A stretch of DNA of 64,000 nucleotides from Clitopilus passeckerianus (lineage: Eukaryota; Basidiomycota; Agaricomycetes; Agaricales; Entolomataceae). The notes beneath the pieces were generated by a model that made no database searches, had not been told where the DNA came from, and saw nothing but the letters and a program-made list of their open reading frames with translations. The stretch lies in contig CALYLX010000160.1 of the NCBI GenBank assembly GCA_944990035.1, forward strand, positions 186,001 to 250,000. The letters run 5' to 3'. Shown piece after piece: positions 1 to 12,021 of the stretch (positions are counted from its first letter, which is position 1; each line of letters opens with the position of its first letter). The position numbers and the translations under genes are program-made.

Positions 1-1119
1 GCAAACGGAGGCGCCTTCACAGCAGATGGAGAAACCAGTCTCCCAGGGATCCCATGGGGCCCCTTCGGTGATTAGCTCTCGTATTCGAACAGGCTCGGAA
101 ATAAGTCAGGAGGCTACTCGTAGTGGGTGGTCTGACCACCAAACGAACATCTGTGGACCCTGAAAGACTGCAGAGAGGGCGCAACAACTCACGATGCGAA
201 CCTTATGGAATTCCATAGAACCCAGGAGTTAATTGGACCTGCCTGAGACTACGAATTCATACGTCACATGCCCGATATTGCATCTTCGTCCGTATGCCCT
301 TCAAACCCTAGTTTCGACACGGACCCGGCCATCCCCAGAATTGAAACAAAATGGGGTTAAATTCTCTCTGCCAGTGCAATTCCTCGTTACATATTGTGTC
401 CGTGGCTGGCGGAGGGCTATCAATCAGATACGACCGCCCTTCATGTGAGCCCGGTGCACAGCACCCATCACGATAATTTCTTTCTTCCGTCTCTTGCACG
501 TACCGTCGATGGAGAGGCTTATATGAAGAGAAGACCTTTTGAATCAATCAGAGTTACGCCCCATCTCTTCGTTCTTCCTGCCATATGCACAAACGGATTC
601 TTAGGAGGACAGCTGCCAATGCTTCGCAAGCGAGATTTCCGGGTCCATGAACGCTCAGGGTAAGAGCATTCCATTTCGAAAATTGATTCCTGCGTCTAAA
701 TATGCCCGGAATCGTATCAGATACGGAAAAACACACCTCCTTTGACATCTGAGCCTCGCGGAACCTGCGATTATCTTTCAGGAGCATGGATATCTCCTCA
801 ACATGTCAAAGGAACTCAACTTCCGCATCTGAGATCTCCGGTATGGTCTAAACGCCGCCACGGCATCATTCCCTCGCCTGATACTTCCTCTAGAATGCCT
901 TCCCCACACATCCCTCGCGATCTTTGCCAATTCTTGTGGACCATATACTTCTGCGTCAACGTCCTCGTTTTTTGATGAGTTTGTCCCTGGTTCGCCCATG
1001 CGGATTCCGAGGGTACTTAATAGAAGTCTCTCACCTCTTGGGGCTGGCCAGTATTTAACGCATAGCCATTCGACGTCTCTGTCGTTAACTTTTCGACACA
1101 CTTCAATCGCTCTATACGA
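1..1119. other. Upstream region without recognisable gene
   Basis: Open frames on both strands are short and overlap each other, and none reads like a protein family I know. The last 100-200 bases probably hold the promoter and 5' leader of the methyltransferase gene that starts at 1120. I see no clear TATA box and no RNA gene. Confidence 0.5.
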
Positions 1120-1874
1120 ATGTCTCTACTCAAGATTCCGTTTCTCGTTATAGACGGTGCTTGCATGCATTTCTGCGCCACTCCTCCCAATCGACCGACT
1201 CCTCCGGATGAGCATCTGATCCCTGACTGGCGAGAAAAGTTCCTGAAGTCACTTGGAAAGCCTTGTGTGTTTCTCAGGGTGAGTTTCAGTTGCCATCTGT
1301 ACGACTGCATCTCAAATAGGTCACTTAGTTCCTCTACTACGTCACTTTGACATTCGAGATAATGTCAATTCTCGTGCACAACTATCCGACATCCGTAGCC
1401 GACTACCTTCGCCACCCGACCGTTGGCGGAACCTGCGCGTCTCGTCTAGAACTGACGCCCTTCTTCTTGCTAGGAATGTCTTTCGTCATCGGAGGGACAT
1501 TCTTGCGGCTGGACAGCTTCCGAGCACTGGGAAGGTTCTTTACCTTTGAGCTTCATCTCTTCAACGATCATGAACTCGTCGTTAATGGGCCCTACGGCTA
1601 CGTTCGCCACCCGAGCTACACAGGACTCATTATGACGGTTCTCGGAATTTGTTGCAATCGCCTAGTTGGATCATGGGCATGGGAGTGCGGAATGCTTCAG
1701 AGCGTTACTGGCAAGGCATTGGCCCTGATTTGGTTTTCGATCGCCATGTGCGTCATTGCAAGCCTTCTCTTGCGAATACCGCGCGAGGAGGCTATTCTGA
1801 AGGATCAATTCAGGGGAGAGTGGGCGGAATGGGCCTACCACGTGCCCTACAAACTTGTTCCAGGCATTTTCTAA
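1120..1874 (+). CDS. STE14: Protein-S-isoprenylcysteine O-methyltransferase (ICMT-like), two exons
   Basis: Membrane methyltransferase that uses S-adenosylmethionine to methylate the C-terminal prenylcysteine of CaaX proteins, acting in the ER membrane. Such proteins include Ras-type GTPases and, in fungi, lipidated mating pheromones. Exon 1 (1120-1278) encodes 53 residues; the intron 1279-1328 has GTGAGT and TTAG ends; exon 2 (1329-1874) keeps phase 0 and ends in TAA. The spliced protein is about 234 residues, normal for the family. Hydrophobic segments lie around residues 90-110, 150-165 and 180-200. The signature core NGPYGYVRHPSYTG sits near residue 147, and the C-terminal REEAILKDQF...EWAEWA block with P and Y residues completes the cofactor region. 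Agaricomycetes often carry many ICMT copies, so this may be a paralogue rather than the single Ste14 orthologue. An extra short intron inside exon 2 cannot be excluded. Confidence 0.85.
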
Positions 1875-3673
1875 AACGTTGGTATGCCCAGTATTCAGGC
1901 GTCGCTAAGTTTAATGTAACCTAACGTAGCTGGGGTCGCACTTTTCTACCATCCATTTCGTTTGAGCAGAGGGGTTGCGGTAAATTATGCTGGACCACCA
2001 CCGTCCCTGACCTTTTCGCTTATTTCTTATCCACAAGTTCCTACTCAATTGCGCAACATGTAGCATCACGCTGGTAGAATATATAACTAAATTAAGTATG
2101 CGCCAGCCTCCCGCATGATGCACGATGATTGACCTCGCTCAGGCCCTGCGGAGAACCCTTAATTGCGTGTGACGTCCTTCTCCGATCGATAAACTCGATT
2201 TCATTCCACGAGATTAGATTGACAGTGTCCTGTATCTCAGTAGAAGATGTTGCCTATCAACGAAGGATCTCTGGCGAGTTGCAAGAATGGCTAACTTGCT
2301 CGATCTTGGGCCTCATTCTTCGGCAACCAGCGTTGAGGAAGGCTACAATATTGGGGAGATGGAAGGCGGTTGAGAATTCGTGCTAGGGCGTTTGTGCTTC
2401 TTGAAAGTGAGCTGTGGGCTCTTCACGCTACACATTCGGCTTAGGAGCCAAGAGCATCCGAAATTGCGACGGCCAGTCCTTAACAATCTCTATCGTGTCT
2501 TCAAGCTCAGGCCTTTCTATCATGATCTCGACTATGCTGGCGATCTATAAAAATACCCTTTCAACGGCCCATCATCTCAGCCGTCTCCGCGCCCACTTAA
2601 ATTAGTTACTTGCCGTCTTTCGCCGCTGTGGCAGCCTTGGACACACGGAAAAGAAACGTGTTCTTAGTGCAATGATTAAGCTCACCATTTCGACGCGAAC
2701 GAACGCTCGATTCTCCGTCATTTAATTAGGGGTGTGGACCGCACTAGTAGGAGTTCTTTCGAGGTGCTGATGTTCGATCTTGAATTCTTACTTGGATCCA
2801 CGCAATCTCTGCCCCCTCAACGCCTCACCTACTATATCTTTCCGGAGACGCCGTAATTGCGGGATACCTTCGCGGACTCCTAATCTCAGATCTTGACATA
2901 CGTTCTTGGAGATTGCCAGAGATCTACCTTCTCACTTATCGCCTTCTCGATCTGCATTCAAACTAACTATGCCCCGGTGTGCGGACAGGCGCCAAATTCC
3001 ACGTTTCTTCCGCCGTCGGGCCCACCCACAGTGCCTAGTGGCCATCTGTGGTGATGTCCAAATGATGTCAGGGGGTGAAACGACCGAGATATAGAGTCCT
3101 GACTGTTGATCAGTGGACGATAGGATCGTCGACTTAGACGAGCCTGGACGCGATGCTTAAATGCCGGGCGTGCCGTATGCCCCATGATGCATGACTGTGC
3201 ATAAGCATGGACCTAGATCATCTCCATGGAGGGAAAGAACGCAAGCTCAGATTCAACAAGTGGTGCTGAGTGTAATTAAGGTCTTGGTCTTCGCAAGCTG
3301 TCCACTGGGCGCTGACTGAGGCCCGTTCTTCCGTTCAAAGATGTGGCAGAGTAGATTAAGAGATTAGATAGGGATGACGAGAGTCGTGCCATGGCCGTGG
3401 ACAGCAATTGCTCAGAAGATCGGACACGAGGCGTGGAAGCATTAGCCTCCCGGGTATGTTAGCTTGGCACTTCTTGATTCTTCTATTAGATTACAGGATG
3501 TGTCGAATACATTTAAGAATATGTGCAAATGAACGAAGAACACGTGCATACGAGTCGGGCATCGTGTCTGTCTAACGTGAGCGTAAATGTCGATTAGAAC
3601 CTATACCCCAAGTCATGATCAGCAAACCAAGCGAGCGCTGTGACAATCAAACCCACAAACGCACCATATCTCG
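1875..3673. other. Gene-poor stretch, no supported gene
   Basis: No frame longer than about 85 codons is open, and none reads as a known family. A short minus-strand frame around 2420-2560 has plausible codon flow but no start and no recognisable motif, so it may be an eroded exon. The 3' untranslated parts of the two convergent flanking genes must lie here. Confidence 0.45.
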
Positions 3674-6363
3674 TTACTTTTCACCAACCTCCTGACTCTC
3701 ACCAACCCCCATGACCCAAATATTAGCCACCTTATCTTCCTCATCCGTACTCAACCCCACCAGCCTCTCCTCATCCATAAGCACGCCATCAAACCTCGGC
3801 AACCTTCTCGTCTCAACGACTGTATACGGCAAGCATGACTCAATAGGTTCTCTGAACACCGTGAAAGTCAAATGTGAGGGTGTGGTCACAACTCTAGGCG
3901 GAGAACTGGCCAGGGAACCGAGGAGATTGGTTGGGGTACGTTGTCGCCTGGGAATAGAAGCGGGTTCCGACGAGGATGAAGACGACTCTTTCCCATGGTG
4001 GTAAGCGTGGAGATATTCCCGTAACTGTCTTTGAACCTCCGTGTCGATTTCGTTGCGGAGAGTGTCAAAGCTGCCACCGCCCTCGGCATCAACGAGAGCT
4101 TTGATCGCCTTCAAAAAGTGCTGGTTCTTCCGCAGCTGCTCAGCGGTCTCGTCCATCCACCGATCCTCCTCCGCGCTCTCCTCCTCCTCATCTCCATCCA
4201 CCTTACCCCTACTCGCCCTCACCCTTTCCTCCTCCTCCTCCCTCTCCGCCTTCACCCTCCTCTCCTCCTCCTCCCTCCGCCTAACCAAACACTCCTCCCT
4301 CCTAACCCGAACCGGACAAAAATCAAGCACCTTCACAATCCACCCCTCCCCTCCATCATCATGCGCAAGCAAATTATCATCCTCCTCTTCCCCCATCCCA
4401 ATTCCCGCGCCGGCACCACCGGCTGGCTCACAGATGACCGCTCTCTGCCCTGCACTCGTCGTGATCCACCGTGTGGGCACATCCTCCGTCACGAACCACC
4501 TGGTGAATTCCGGGCCACCCCATTCTTCCCATGATACAGGTTCTGGGCCATGGCTGTTCTCGTAATGCGGGGCAATACGTGAAGAGGGCGGGTGTGTGAA
4601 GTGTGGGTGGAGGGAGTTGACGAGGTTCGGGATGTGCGCTTGCGCCTGTGGTTGCGATTGTGGCTGTAGTTGTGGTGGGAGATTCGATGCTGGGATCCAG
4701 ATTGCAGGGTGGGAGGTGCTGGTGCTGGTACTAGCGCTTGGACCAGGTTGCGAAGCAGTAAACGCCGCGCTGGAAAGAGATCCAGTATCCGACTCCCAAT
4801 CGCTGTTATCGTCTTCATCTTCAAGGTCCATCCTATATTCATCATCACTATCTTCCCCTCCCTCCTCGTCCTCATGCACCTCCGCCCCAGTCAACACCCC
4901 ATAAACCTGCGGAACCTCTGGCACATGCTCCGAAGGATCTGGCACCTCAGGACACAGCTCCAACAAGGCCTTCCTATGCACGAACATCGAGAACGTCATC
5001 GAGCCCGCAATCCCGAACGTCTGAACCCGAACGTTGAATATCACGATGGCGTCTTCTGGATTGGCGTGGAATGGGCGGTCGGAGTGGAGGCCGCCAGGTG
5101 GTCCGACTTCCTTCTCTTTTCCCTTGCCTTTCGCTGTTGCTTCCACAACTCCTGCTCCTGCAGTGGTGGATGTGGAGGTGGGTGAAGATGTAGTTGTAGC
5201 TGTAGATCCAACAGGATTTAACTCCCCACGACATGCGAGCGAGGAAATATAATGGCTCTCCGTAAGCTCTGGCAACGCCAACGAGCGAATGGGAACGATA
5301 GGTGCTGGTTCTCCGTCCTTCGGGATTCTCCAGATATCTAAACAGTCCTTCCTCGTATTTGGGCATAAGAATACGTCCTCGCTCAAGAATACGAGTGAGG
5401 AATAGGTGTGGTAGCTCGCACTTATGTGCATCTTCACCCGACCTGTTTTCCACTCTATGACGTAGAGATGGTCGTCGGGTTGGAAGGGGTTGAAGGGGTG
5501 GGAGGTCGTCAGGACGAGGTGGCGCCCGACGATTTCGATTCCGATGCCGGGTTGGAAGAAGGGGGATTCGTGGATGTAGAGAACGGGTTGCTGAGCTTCG
5601 GGGTGGGGGACGCCGCGGCCAGAAGTTGATTGAGAAAGGGAGAGCAGGTGCAAGGAGAGCACGGCGTGGGAGGGGTAGTTCGGTGATTCGTGACTGTAGC
5701 ATGGAGCTTGGTTGAGTGAAATGTGAGGAAGGAAGGTTGGAGGGGAACATACGTAGAAACGACTGCCAGTAAATCATGTTCATAGACGTTGAGACCAAGG
5801 TCGATGACCCTCTCCTTGAGCTTGATCGTATTCCACTTGGTCTTCTCCTCTGGGTCGGCGCTGGGTACGTCAGGCAATCGTGCCCAATGTACTGATGTCC
5901 TGTCCGCATTCCCAAGCAAATATATGCCTCCGGTCAAATCGTATATCCCACTTGAGTCATGCTTCACTTGGATCTTTTCCTCCCAACCCACTTCCAGATT
6001 CCTCCAGCCCTCCTCCAGAGTTTTCAGGTGCTTCAACCTCTCCGGAATGCTCATCCCACAACAGTGTGACCCATTAATGGCAGCTGAGTTGTTGGACGAG
6101 CCGGTGCTCTCCAACAGCGAGGAATACTCGATGACTTGAAATTCTTGCATCAACTGCAAGAAAGCACGACATGTCGTTGAAAGAGCAAAGATCGAGCGGA
6201 AGTCGAGTAGGAGGAATATGGAAACCAGGATTTCGGGTGGGAGTGAGGTGATTCCCGTCTTCCAACCCTGGGTTTGCGTCTGCGGCAGGACCCTCTCGTT
6301 TGCGTTCGCTGTGCTCATCATATCCATTTCGGCTATCTTTGGGTCCATCTTCGATTTCGTCAA
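3674..6363 (-). CDS. F-box protein with long acidic, low-complexity C-terminal region
   Basis: Substrate adaptor candidate for an SCF ubiquitin ligase. Exon 1 runs 6363-5753, the intron 5752-5694 has GTATGT and CTACAG ends, and exon 2 runs 5693-3674, giving 876 residues in frame. The F-box lies at about residues 40-80, with the typical LPPEILVSIFLLLDF start and a conserved T-C-R stretch. The rest has no repeats I can name. It is punctuated by motifs such as GIYDL and WKTGRV, a run of Asp/Glu near residue 490, and Glu/Arg-rich coiled stretches near 660-740. Family knowledge says the F-box binds Skp1 while the remainder picks substrates; the substrate is unknown. A broken inverted paralogue lies at 10012-12021 and shares the body of the protein and the same intron position. 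The start was chosen as the first Met before the F-box, and an upstream non-coding exon is possible. Confidence 0.85.
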
Positions 6364-6920
6364 CGTTCACGAGCTGAGTTGTAGGACAAGCAACAACGAT
6401 AGAGTCGTAAAAGTTTGAAAGTAAGCACAGAAAGACCAGCGAATTATGGAGTTTACGATGGGTGGCCTTCGTCAACCTGCGGGTGGGGTTGATCGTGCGG
6501 GCAGAAAACAAGGCGCAAACGGCTCGGTCAATTCCGAATCCCGGAATCCGGGATCCGATTCCGACCCAAGCCTTGCCAGCTGCGTTTTGCGACGCCCGTA
6601 GATCACCCTGTCAAGCAGGAAAGGTACAGTCTTCGTGGTATGACTGTCAATAATGAACCCTTTTTTCATATCATACTTCGGTACCAGTTGGATAGACGCC
6701 TCGGTGCCACAATTAATCTATGGAGGACCACAAGGAGGACCAGTCACTTGACCTCCAGCGCCTATCCTTCCACAGGAAAAGGCGCTGATCGTCCAGGGTG
6801 TGCTTCTTGACGCATAACGTACTGACCAGCCCTCTCCCTCGAGCCCCAAGTCGACATAAACGGCCCCCCGTAACTTGGACAAGCATCTCTTTCGTTACCA
6901 TACAGGACAACATTCATTCC
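6364..6920. promoter_or_regulatory. Divergent intergenic region with perfect 17-nt palindrome
   Basis: This 557-bp gap separates two genes transcribed away from each other. It contains ATCCCGGAATCCGGGAT at 6538-6554, a palindrome with 8-bp arms around a single central base, followed by a further half site TCCGATTCC. Such symmetry fits a binding site for a dimeric regulator, for example a zinc-cluster protein, but no specific factor can be named from sequence alone. Confidence 0.4.
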
Positions 6921-8686
6921 ATGGCATCTGAGGCGATGGAGGATCGACTGACGCCGGGCTACCAGACGGAACGTTTACACCATAATCCAGCCAGTACAAG
7001 TCAGAGGTAAGCATGGAGATACGCATCCGATTCTTTAATTTCTAAAATATTCCCCATTCCCATACATAGACTTGATTCTGAACGAGGTGTCACTGTCCGG
7101 GGAGGTAGATTCGACAATTCAGCGAACGCCAACAACAATCTCTCAATAAACCTTTTCAATCTGGGTAAGCGTACCCCTCCCAATAACTTGAGAATGCCTA
7201 ACATGTCGCAGTATTTGGTGGAAGAAGCGATGCGACCTCGAGCGGGGTACGAACCGAATATCCAAGCTTGACGTATTCGCGCCTCCTCCTATCCCATGCA
7301 TGCGGGTTTCCGCTCTATGACCCCCAACCGCCAGGTTGGCTCTCTGCTGCGTATCGGCGAGAAGGAGTACAAATCGGCGATGTTAGAATCGTCCATACAG
7401 ACGGCTACTTCGATTTCTTATTCAATATTCGCTATCCAGCAGACCACGAGGTGAATGGTGGCAACGCTCCAGCGGGATTCTCACCGCCACCATGGGCCAG
7501 CAGTATCATGGATGTTTCTCAGACTAATGATACCCGGGCCGCTGGAAGATATCTCTTGAATGGGTCTATCGAGGTCTTGTATGTACTATCCTTCGCCGAG
7601 TGCTCAGACTGCGAGTTCATATCTACTATCTTCCAGGCCGGACCTGTCCGAGCGTACATCCGGAAAATTCTCTTTCAGAGGCAGACATGGCGAAGGTGCT
7701 GTGCTAGTTTTACCGTCTTCGACGATCAAAGCCCAAGAACCTCTCGTCAAAAGATTCAGGGACTACGCTGGAGAGAATGCTCTGTCTTGGTATGAGTTCG
7801 CTACAGGCCCACTTGAACGCGACTTGTCAAATGGATCAATATATCTCATAACTGGCTGGGAGAAGACTTCTTGTTGGGGTACCGCTTCGTTCCAAGGGAA
7901 TGATCATGAATTTAACCTATCCTTTGAGAACACGGACTGGACTAGTCATGGGGTGGGGGCTGTTCACCAGGGACCAAGAGACCGCAGTGGGAATGACGTA
8001 CCAACACCCCGCCACAACCAGTGCATCTTCCTCAGAGGCTATAAAGCAGCCATAGGCAAGAGTCTCTGGGAACGACTGCGAGGGACTGTTGATGTCACAG
8101 ATATACGTGAAACCAATAAGGCGAACTACTCATCTCGTTCACAATCGGGGGACCCTTCCTCTCCATCTGGTGTGATGAATCGGATGGTTACTCACTGGTT
8201 CTACGGAAGCCGTCGTGGTCCCAAGGAGGATGAGATACCAGTAGAGATAGAATCCATGAATATCCCTACCTCGGACGTGAGTCACCCCAGACTATCCATC
8301 ATATGCCGTTGCCAGGGCTGATTTGCGTTAGGAAATCCATCCTTCAAATCTCATCAACCGCTACTTATTGGACAAGGTAAACCATGCTCGCATAACCGAT
8401 GACAAGGCGAGGCATCGCTCAACCCAGATGATAAGGTTACAGACGCCAAAGTTGCGGTCACACACGATGATGACTGGTGCTCCTTGATAAAGGTGTGCTG
8501 CTTAGAGGTTGGGTATTGGTGGACAAAGTCTCAGCTAATTCAACCAAGGGCTCTGGCCGATCGTTTGACGATGACTACTTCGACGCAGTATTTGAGGTTG
8601 TCAATGAGGGTGGTAAATCTGATACCCTTCTGCCTACTCGGTCCGTTACATGGCTGATGATCACCAGGGATGGTATTTCTGGATAG
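6921..8686 (+). CDS. Uncharacterised Agaricomycete-type protein, multi-exon
   Basis: The function is unknown. Clear exons are 6921-7006, 7070-7164, 7212-7578, 7637-8276 and 8332 to about 8376, all with GT..AG ends and consistent phase. The protein begins MASEAMEDRL and then has an Asn-rich stretch near residues 45-58. A well-conserved-looking core follows, including the blocks GFPLYDPQPP, IGDVRIVHTDGYFDFLFNI, and later GSIYLITGWEKTSCWG. I recall this pattern from many unannotated proteins in mushroom genomes, often next to STAND or F-box genes, with no known activity. After residue 410 the frame becomes hard to follow: a THDDDW block near 8455 is in a different phase from the preceding exon and from the 8477-8686 frame, so either an unseen intron or small frameshifts affect the 3' end. 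The end given is the last stop of the plausible tail. Confidence 0.6.
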
Positions 8687-9582
8687 GAAAGAAAATCACA
8701 GAACTGAAGTGGTTTGTTCAAAGTTCGAAGTGGGGTAAGAAGTTCATAACTTTATTGATCCATTATTCCAGAGCTGGGAGACTACTTCGACCGCAGGGTC
8801 GGTTCCTATCTCGCACGTGAGGCTAGCATCCCAGCGGGAAAGCCTATTGGCTTGACCTATCTTCCGGGGGTCTGGGACGATCCGAACGAGAGGCCACCCC
8901 AATCTCACAGGATCCTGATGGGCCTCGCCATCTTCGAATCCCCCGAGAAGCAACTCACCCTTTCCCAAATCTACGAGGCGATGGAGCGGCGATTTGCATA
9001 TTACCGAGATCCTAGGAATGGAAAAAAGTGGCAGGTACGTTTCTTTCGCCGAGACAGATGTCCACCGTGCTAATTACACAACACCAGCGCTCCATGCGCC
9101 ACTGCCTCTGGCTTTATTCGATGTTCGAGCACAGGCAACGCCCTCTTCACGGCTCCGTAAAAGGTAGCTACTGGCGCATCGTCTTGCCTGACCCCAATTA
9201 CCCATACAAGCGTGAACGCAAGAGACGCGGTCAGGGAACTCCCACTCCCACTTCTTCCTACGATGACGACGAGATTTCTGAGGACTACGACGAAAGCGAC
9301 GATACCTCCAGCATCCATCCGGATACTATCCCTTCGCAGACCAGCCTTCAGCCTGGGTATAGCAGCCGCCCTCTCTTCGGTCAGCCTTCGATGGCGGGGC
9401 TTTCGTGGCTCATACGTTCCAGCTCATCCTCTCAAGTTTCAACTCTGGGTTCTACTACCTACACTGGACCTCTTGTGGGCCAACGCCAACACCATCAGGT
9501 GGACGTGCCCGAGCGCCGTTCATTACGAAAGGGTCACCGCTCGAATGTCACCGATCCAAAAGGCAAATCCCCCACATTTTAG
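8650..9582 (+). CDS. Forkhead (winged-helix) domain protein, divergent
   Basis: Probable DNA-binding protein. Exon 8772-9034 ends in a forkhead-like stretch with RPPQSHRILMGLAIFESPEK, then LTLSQIYEAMERRF and YYRDPRNGKKW. After the intron 9035-9087 (GTACGT and CCAG ends, phase 0) it continues RSMRHCLWLY and GSVKGSYWRI. The order of helices 1-3 and the closing KGSYW motif match forkhead domains, but the usual SIRHNLSLN helix is altered to RSMRHCLWLY, so binding specificity is likely changed or lost. A Ser/Asp-rich tail of about 100 residues ends at the stop at 9580-9582. The start is uncertain. An ATG at 8650 can be joined through an intron 8735-8771, but 37 bp is very short. The forkhead exon could instead be the last part of the preceding gene. 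Confidence 0.55.
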
Positions 9583-10011
9583 ACCTCGAAATGAGATCAT
9601 CCGGTCGCAAGCCCAATCTGTTCACAAAGTGGCCAACGTTCGCTAGCCAAGAAGTAGTGATTGTGGCCAACTTTCCAGCAATCGGGCGCTGGCCACTGAA
9701 AATACCTCCTGATCTACTGCTTTTCACTTCTAAGATATTCGTTAGCATATTGTTTATCGAATTGTGTCTCCAATTTCCAACCGGAAGGGGTGTATCCGAA
9801 AAAGGGTGTGGGTGGCCAGTTCGGTGGTCTGGCCAGCTTCCGGGCCGACAACAGTATTTCCTAAGTATTGCAACCCGTTTTATGTATTCGTTAGTCGTGG
9901 TGGCTTCCCCCAAAAAATTGTTTTTGTTATTCGAAGCTGTTCTGTGGCTTATTCTGATTTTTTGTCGCCCACTCATCGCCCCAACTCGGAGTACATACTT
10001 GAGTCTTCTCA
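9583..10011. repeat. AT-rich spacer with five TGGCCA sites
   Basis: The hexamer TGGCCA, its own reverse complement, occurs at 9630, 9664, 9690, 9813 and 9830, far above chance for about 200 bp. The sequence separates the forkhead-like gene from the body of the broken F-box paralogue and sits where the missing F-box end of that paralogue should be. It may be the remnant of an inserted element. I see no target-site duplication or transposase. Confidence 0.35.
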
Positions 10012-12021
10012 AATTTTACATCAACTTCTGAAAGCGCTTCTGAAGGCGCGTAAAGAAGGCTCGTGTCACTTGAAGGTTGGCCGGGAACAGAAAATCGAGC
10101 TGCAACACGGCGCTAGTGGGATATACGATCTGGCCGATGGCGATATGTACTACTCGGCGACGTTGCCAAGAAGTTAGTCCATTGGATTCGACTGACGAAT
10201 CTGGTTGGAATATAGGGAATACGACAAAATGGAACACAATCGAATTCAACGGGAAAGTCATTGACCTCGTGTTAGATGCCTACGAACATGATTTATTGGT
10301 AGCCTTGATCTCGTACGTCCGTTTTCAACTGGGCTTCGTATTTGTGACTCAACATCAACTGTGCTGTAACCACGAATCCCCAAACGATCCCACTCAAACG
10401 GTCACTCCCTGTATTTCCTCTCCCTTTCCGGATCTACCTCTGGCCATGGTGTTCCGCATCCGGAAGCTCAACACCCCATTCCCCACATCTACGAATCTCC
10501 CATCTCCCAGCCTATCGTCAGCATCGACATTGTTGAAGGGCATCTTGGCCTCACAACCTTCTATCCTGATAGCCCACTTCAATCCGATTACCACATCCGT
10601 TTCATAGAGTGGAAGACTGGACGGGTGAAGCTGCTCCTAAAGAGGAGCCCCCATACGTATTGCTCGCTTGTGTTCTTGACAGAGGATGTGGTCTTGATTC
10701 CAAATGTGGGGAGGGGATGTTTGGATATCTGGCTAATTCCGGAAGATGGAGAGGCCTCGCCGATGGTTCCCATTCCGTCGTTGGCATTGCCGGAACTTGC
10801 AGCTGATAGCTATATTGCACGGATAACGTGTCGTTGCTGGCCAAATCCCATCGGATCTACCTCAGTGCGCCCTTTCGCCTCTACGACGGGAATGGATAAG
10901 GAGAAAGAGCCTGGCCGGCTTAGAGGCTTAAACTCCAATCGCCCGTTCCACGCAAATCCGGAAGAAGCAATTGTAGTTTTCAACATCGGGGTTCAGACGT
11001 TTGGGCCAGGAAGTTCGACCACGTTCTCGATGTTTATGCACCGGAGGAGCTTGTTGGAGCTTGCTTTTGAGCAACCGAATGATATACCCGATATCTCTCG
11101 AGGGGACGGTGCATCCATTTGTAAGGAGAACCCGGTAAATGAGGAGAGGGACGGGAGCGACAATGAGGAAAGCTTCCCAATCACCCCCAACCTCAACCAA
11201 TACCAGGAGGATCAATCTTCCAGACCGACCAACAACGGTTTTGGCACAGAGCTACTGGGATGGGAAGATTGGGGCGGCCCCAATGTGACAAGGTGGTTTG
11301 TGTCGGAGGAAGTGCCAGCGAGGTGGATTACGACGAGCGCGGGGCAAAGGGCAGTGATTTACGAGAAGGAAAGCGGGTTGGGTGCTGAGATCGATACAAC
11401 TGGGAACGAGTGCGTGGTAAAGCTCCTTGACTTCTCTCCAGTCAGGATCAAAAGGGAGGAATGCCTAGTTAGGCGGAGGGAGGAAGAAAAGTGGAGGGAG
11501 CAAAGGACCAAAGAGGAGTCGGGCATGCAAGAGAAGGGAACAGGGATGGAGCTGCATGGGTTTGGGAAAGAAGGGGAGGCGCGAATGGATGATATCCTTG
11601 AAGACCTGGACAAGGATCGACAATTGGCGTATGAGGACAATGCGGCAACGCACGGGGCCGACAGTAGTTCTCGCGGGGTAGAAAAGAACAGCAACGATCT
11701 CGGGGAGTTAGATGCAGTTGGAAGACCTTGGGTTTCGGCCGATTCTGCACCTATACGCCACACCCCGACCAGCCTCCTGGGAGATCTCTCTTACTCTCCA
11801 CCTAGAGTAATGAGAGAACCCTCGCGCTTAGTTCACGAGATGCTCAAAGAGCCCATCATCTCGCGTTTGCCGTATACCGTGGTTGAGACGAGGAAACTTC
11901 CAAGTTTGCAGGCGTGCTGATGGATGAGGAGAGGTTGAACGGGTTGAGCATGGGTGAGGACAATACACTGAAAAGCGTGTGGGTCATGGGTATTGGTGCA
12001 AGTGAACGTCACGGCCGGTAA
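10012..12021 (+). pseudogene. Broken inverted paralogue of the F-box protein at 3674-6363
   Basis: The reading frames track the intact gene from about its residue 130 to its C-terminus. Matching blocks in order include GIYDL, TKWNTI, YEHDLL, HESPN, VPHPEAQ, EWKTGRVK, CLDIW, ALPEL, NRPFHANPE, WEEWGGP-like, RWITTSAGQRAVI, KREECLVRRREEE and LPYTVVETR. The frame shifts several times: near 10165-10200 (also with a stop), near 10390-10410 before the VPHPEAQ block, and near 11905 just before the VLMDEERL tail, which resumes in another frame to a stop at 12019-12021. The counterpart of the parental intron sits at about 10310-10372. The F-box itself is absent. The middle piece 10625-11920 is still open for 431 codons, so decay is fairly recent. 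If the 3' shift were a sequencing error the piece could be expressed, but the missing F-box argues against function. Confidence 0.8.

Noticed and set aside
4031..4565. Long Ser/Leu/Pro-rich plus-strand frames
   Set aside because: They are the antisense of the Glu/Arg-rich part of the F-box gene; composition, not coding, keeps them open.
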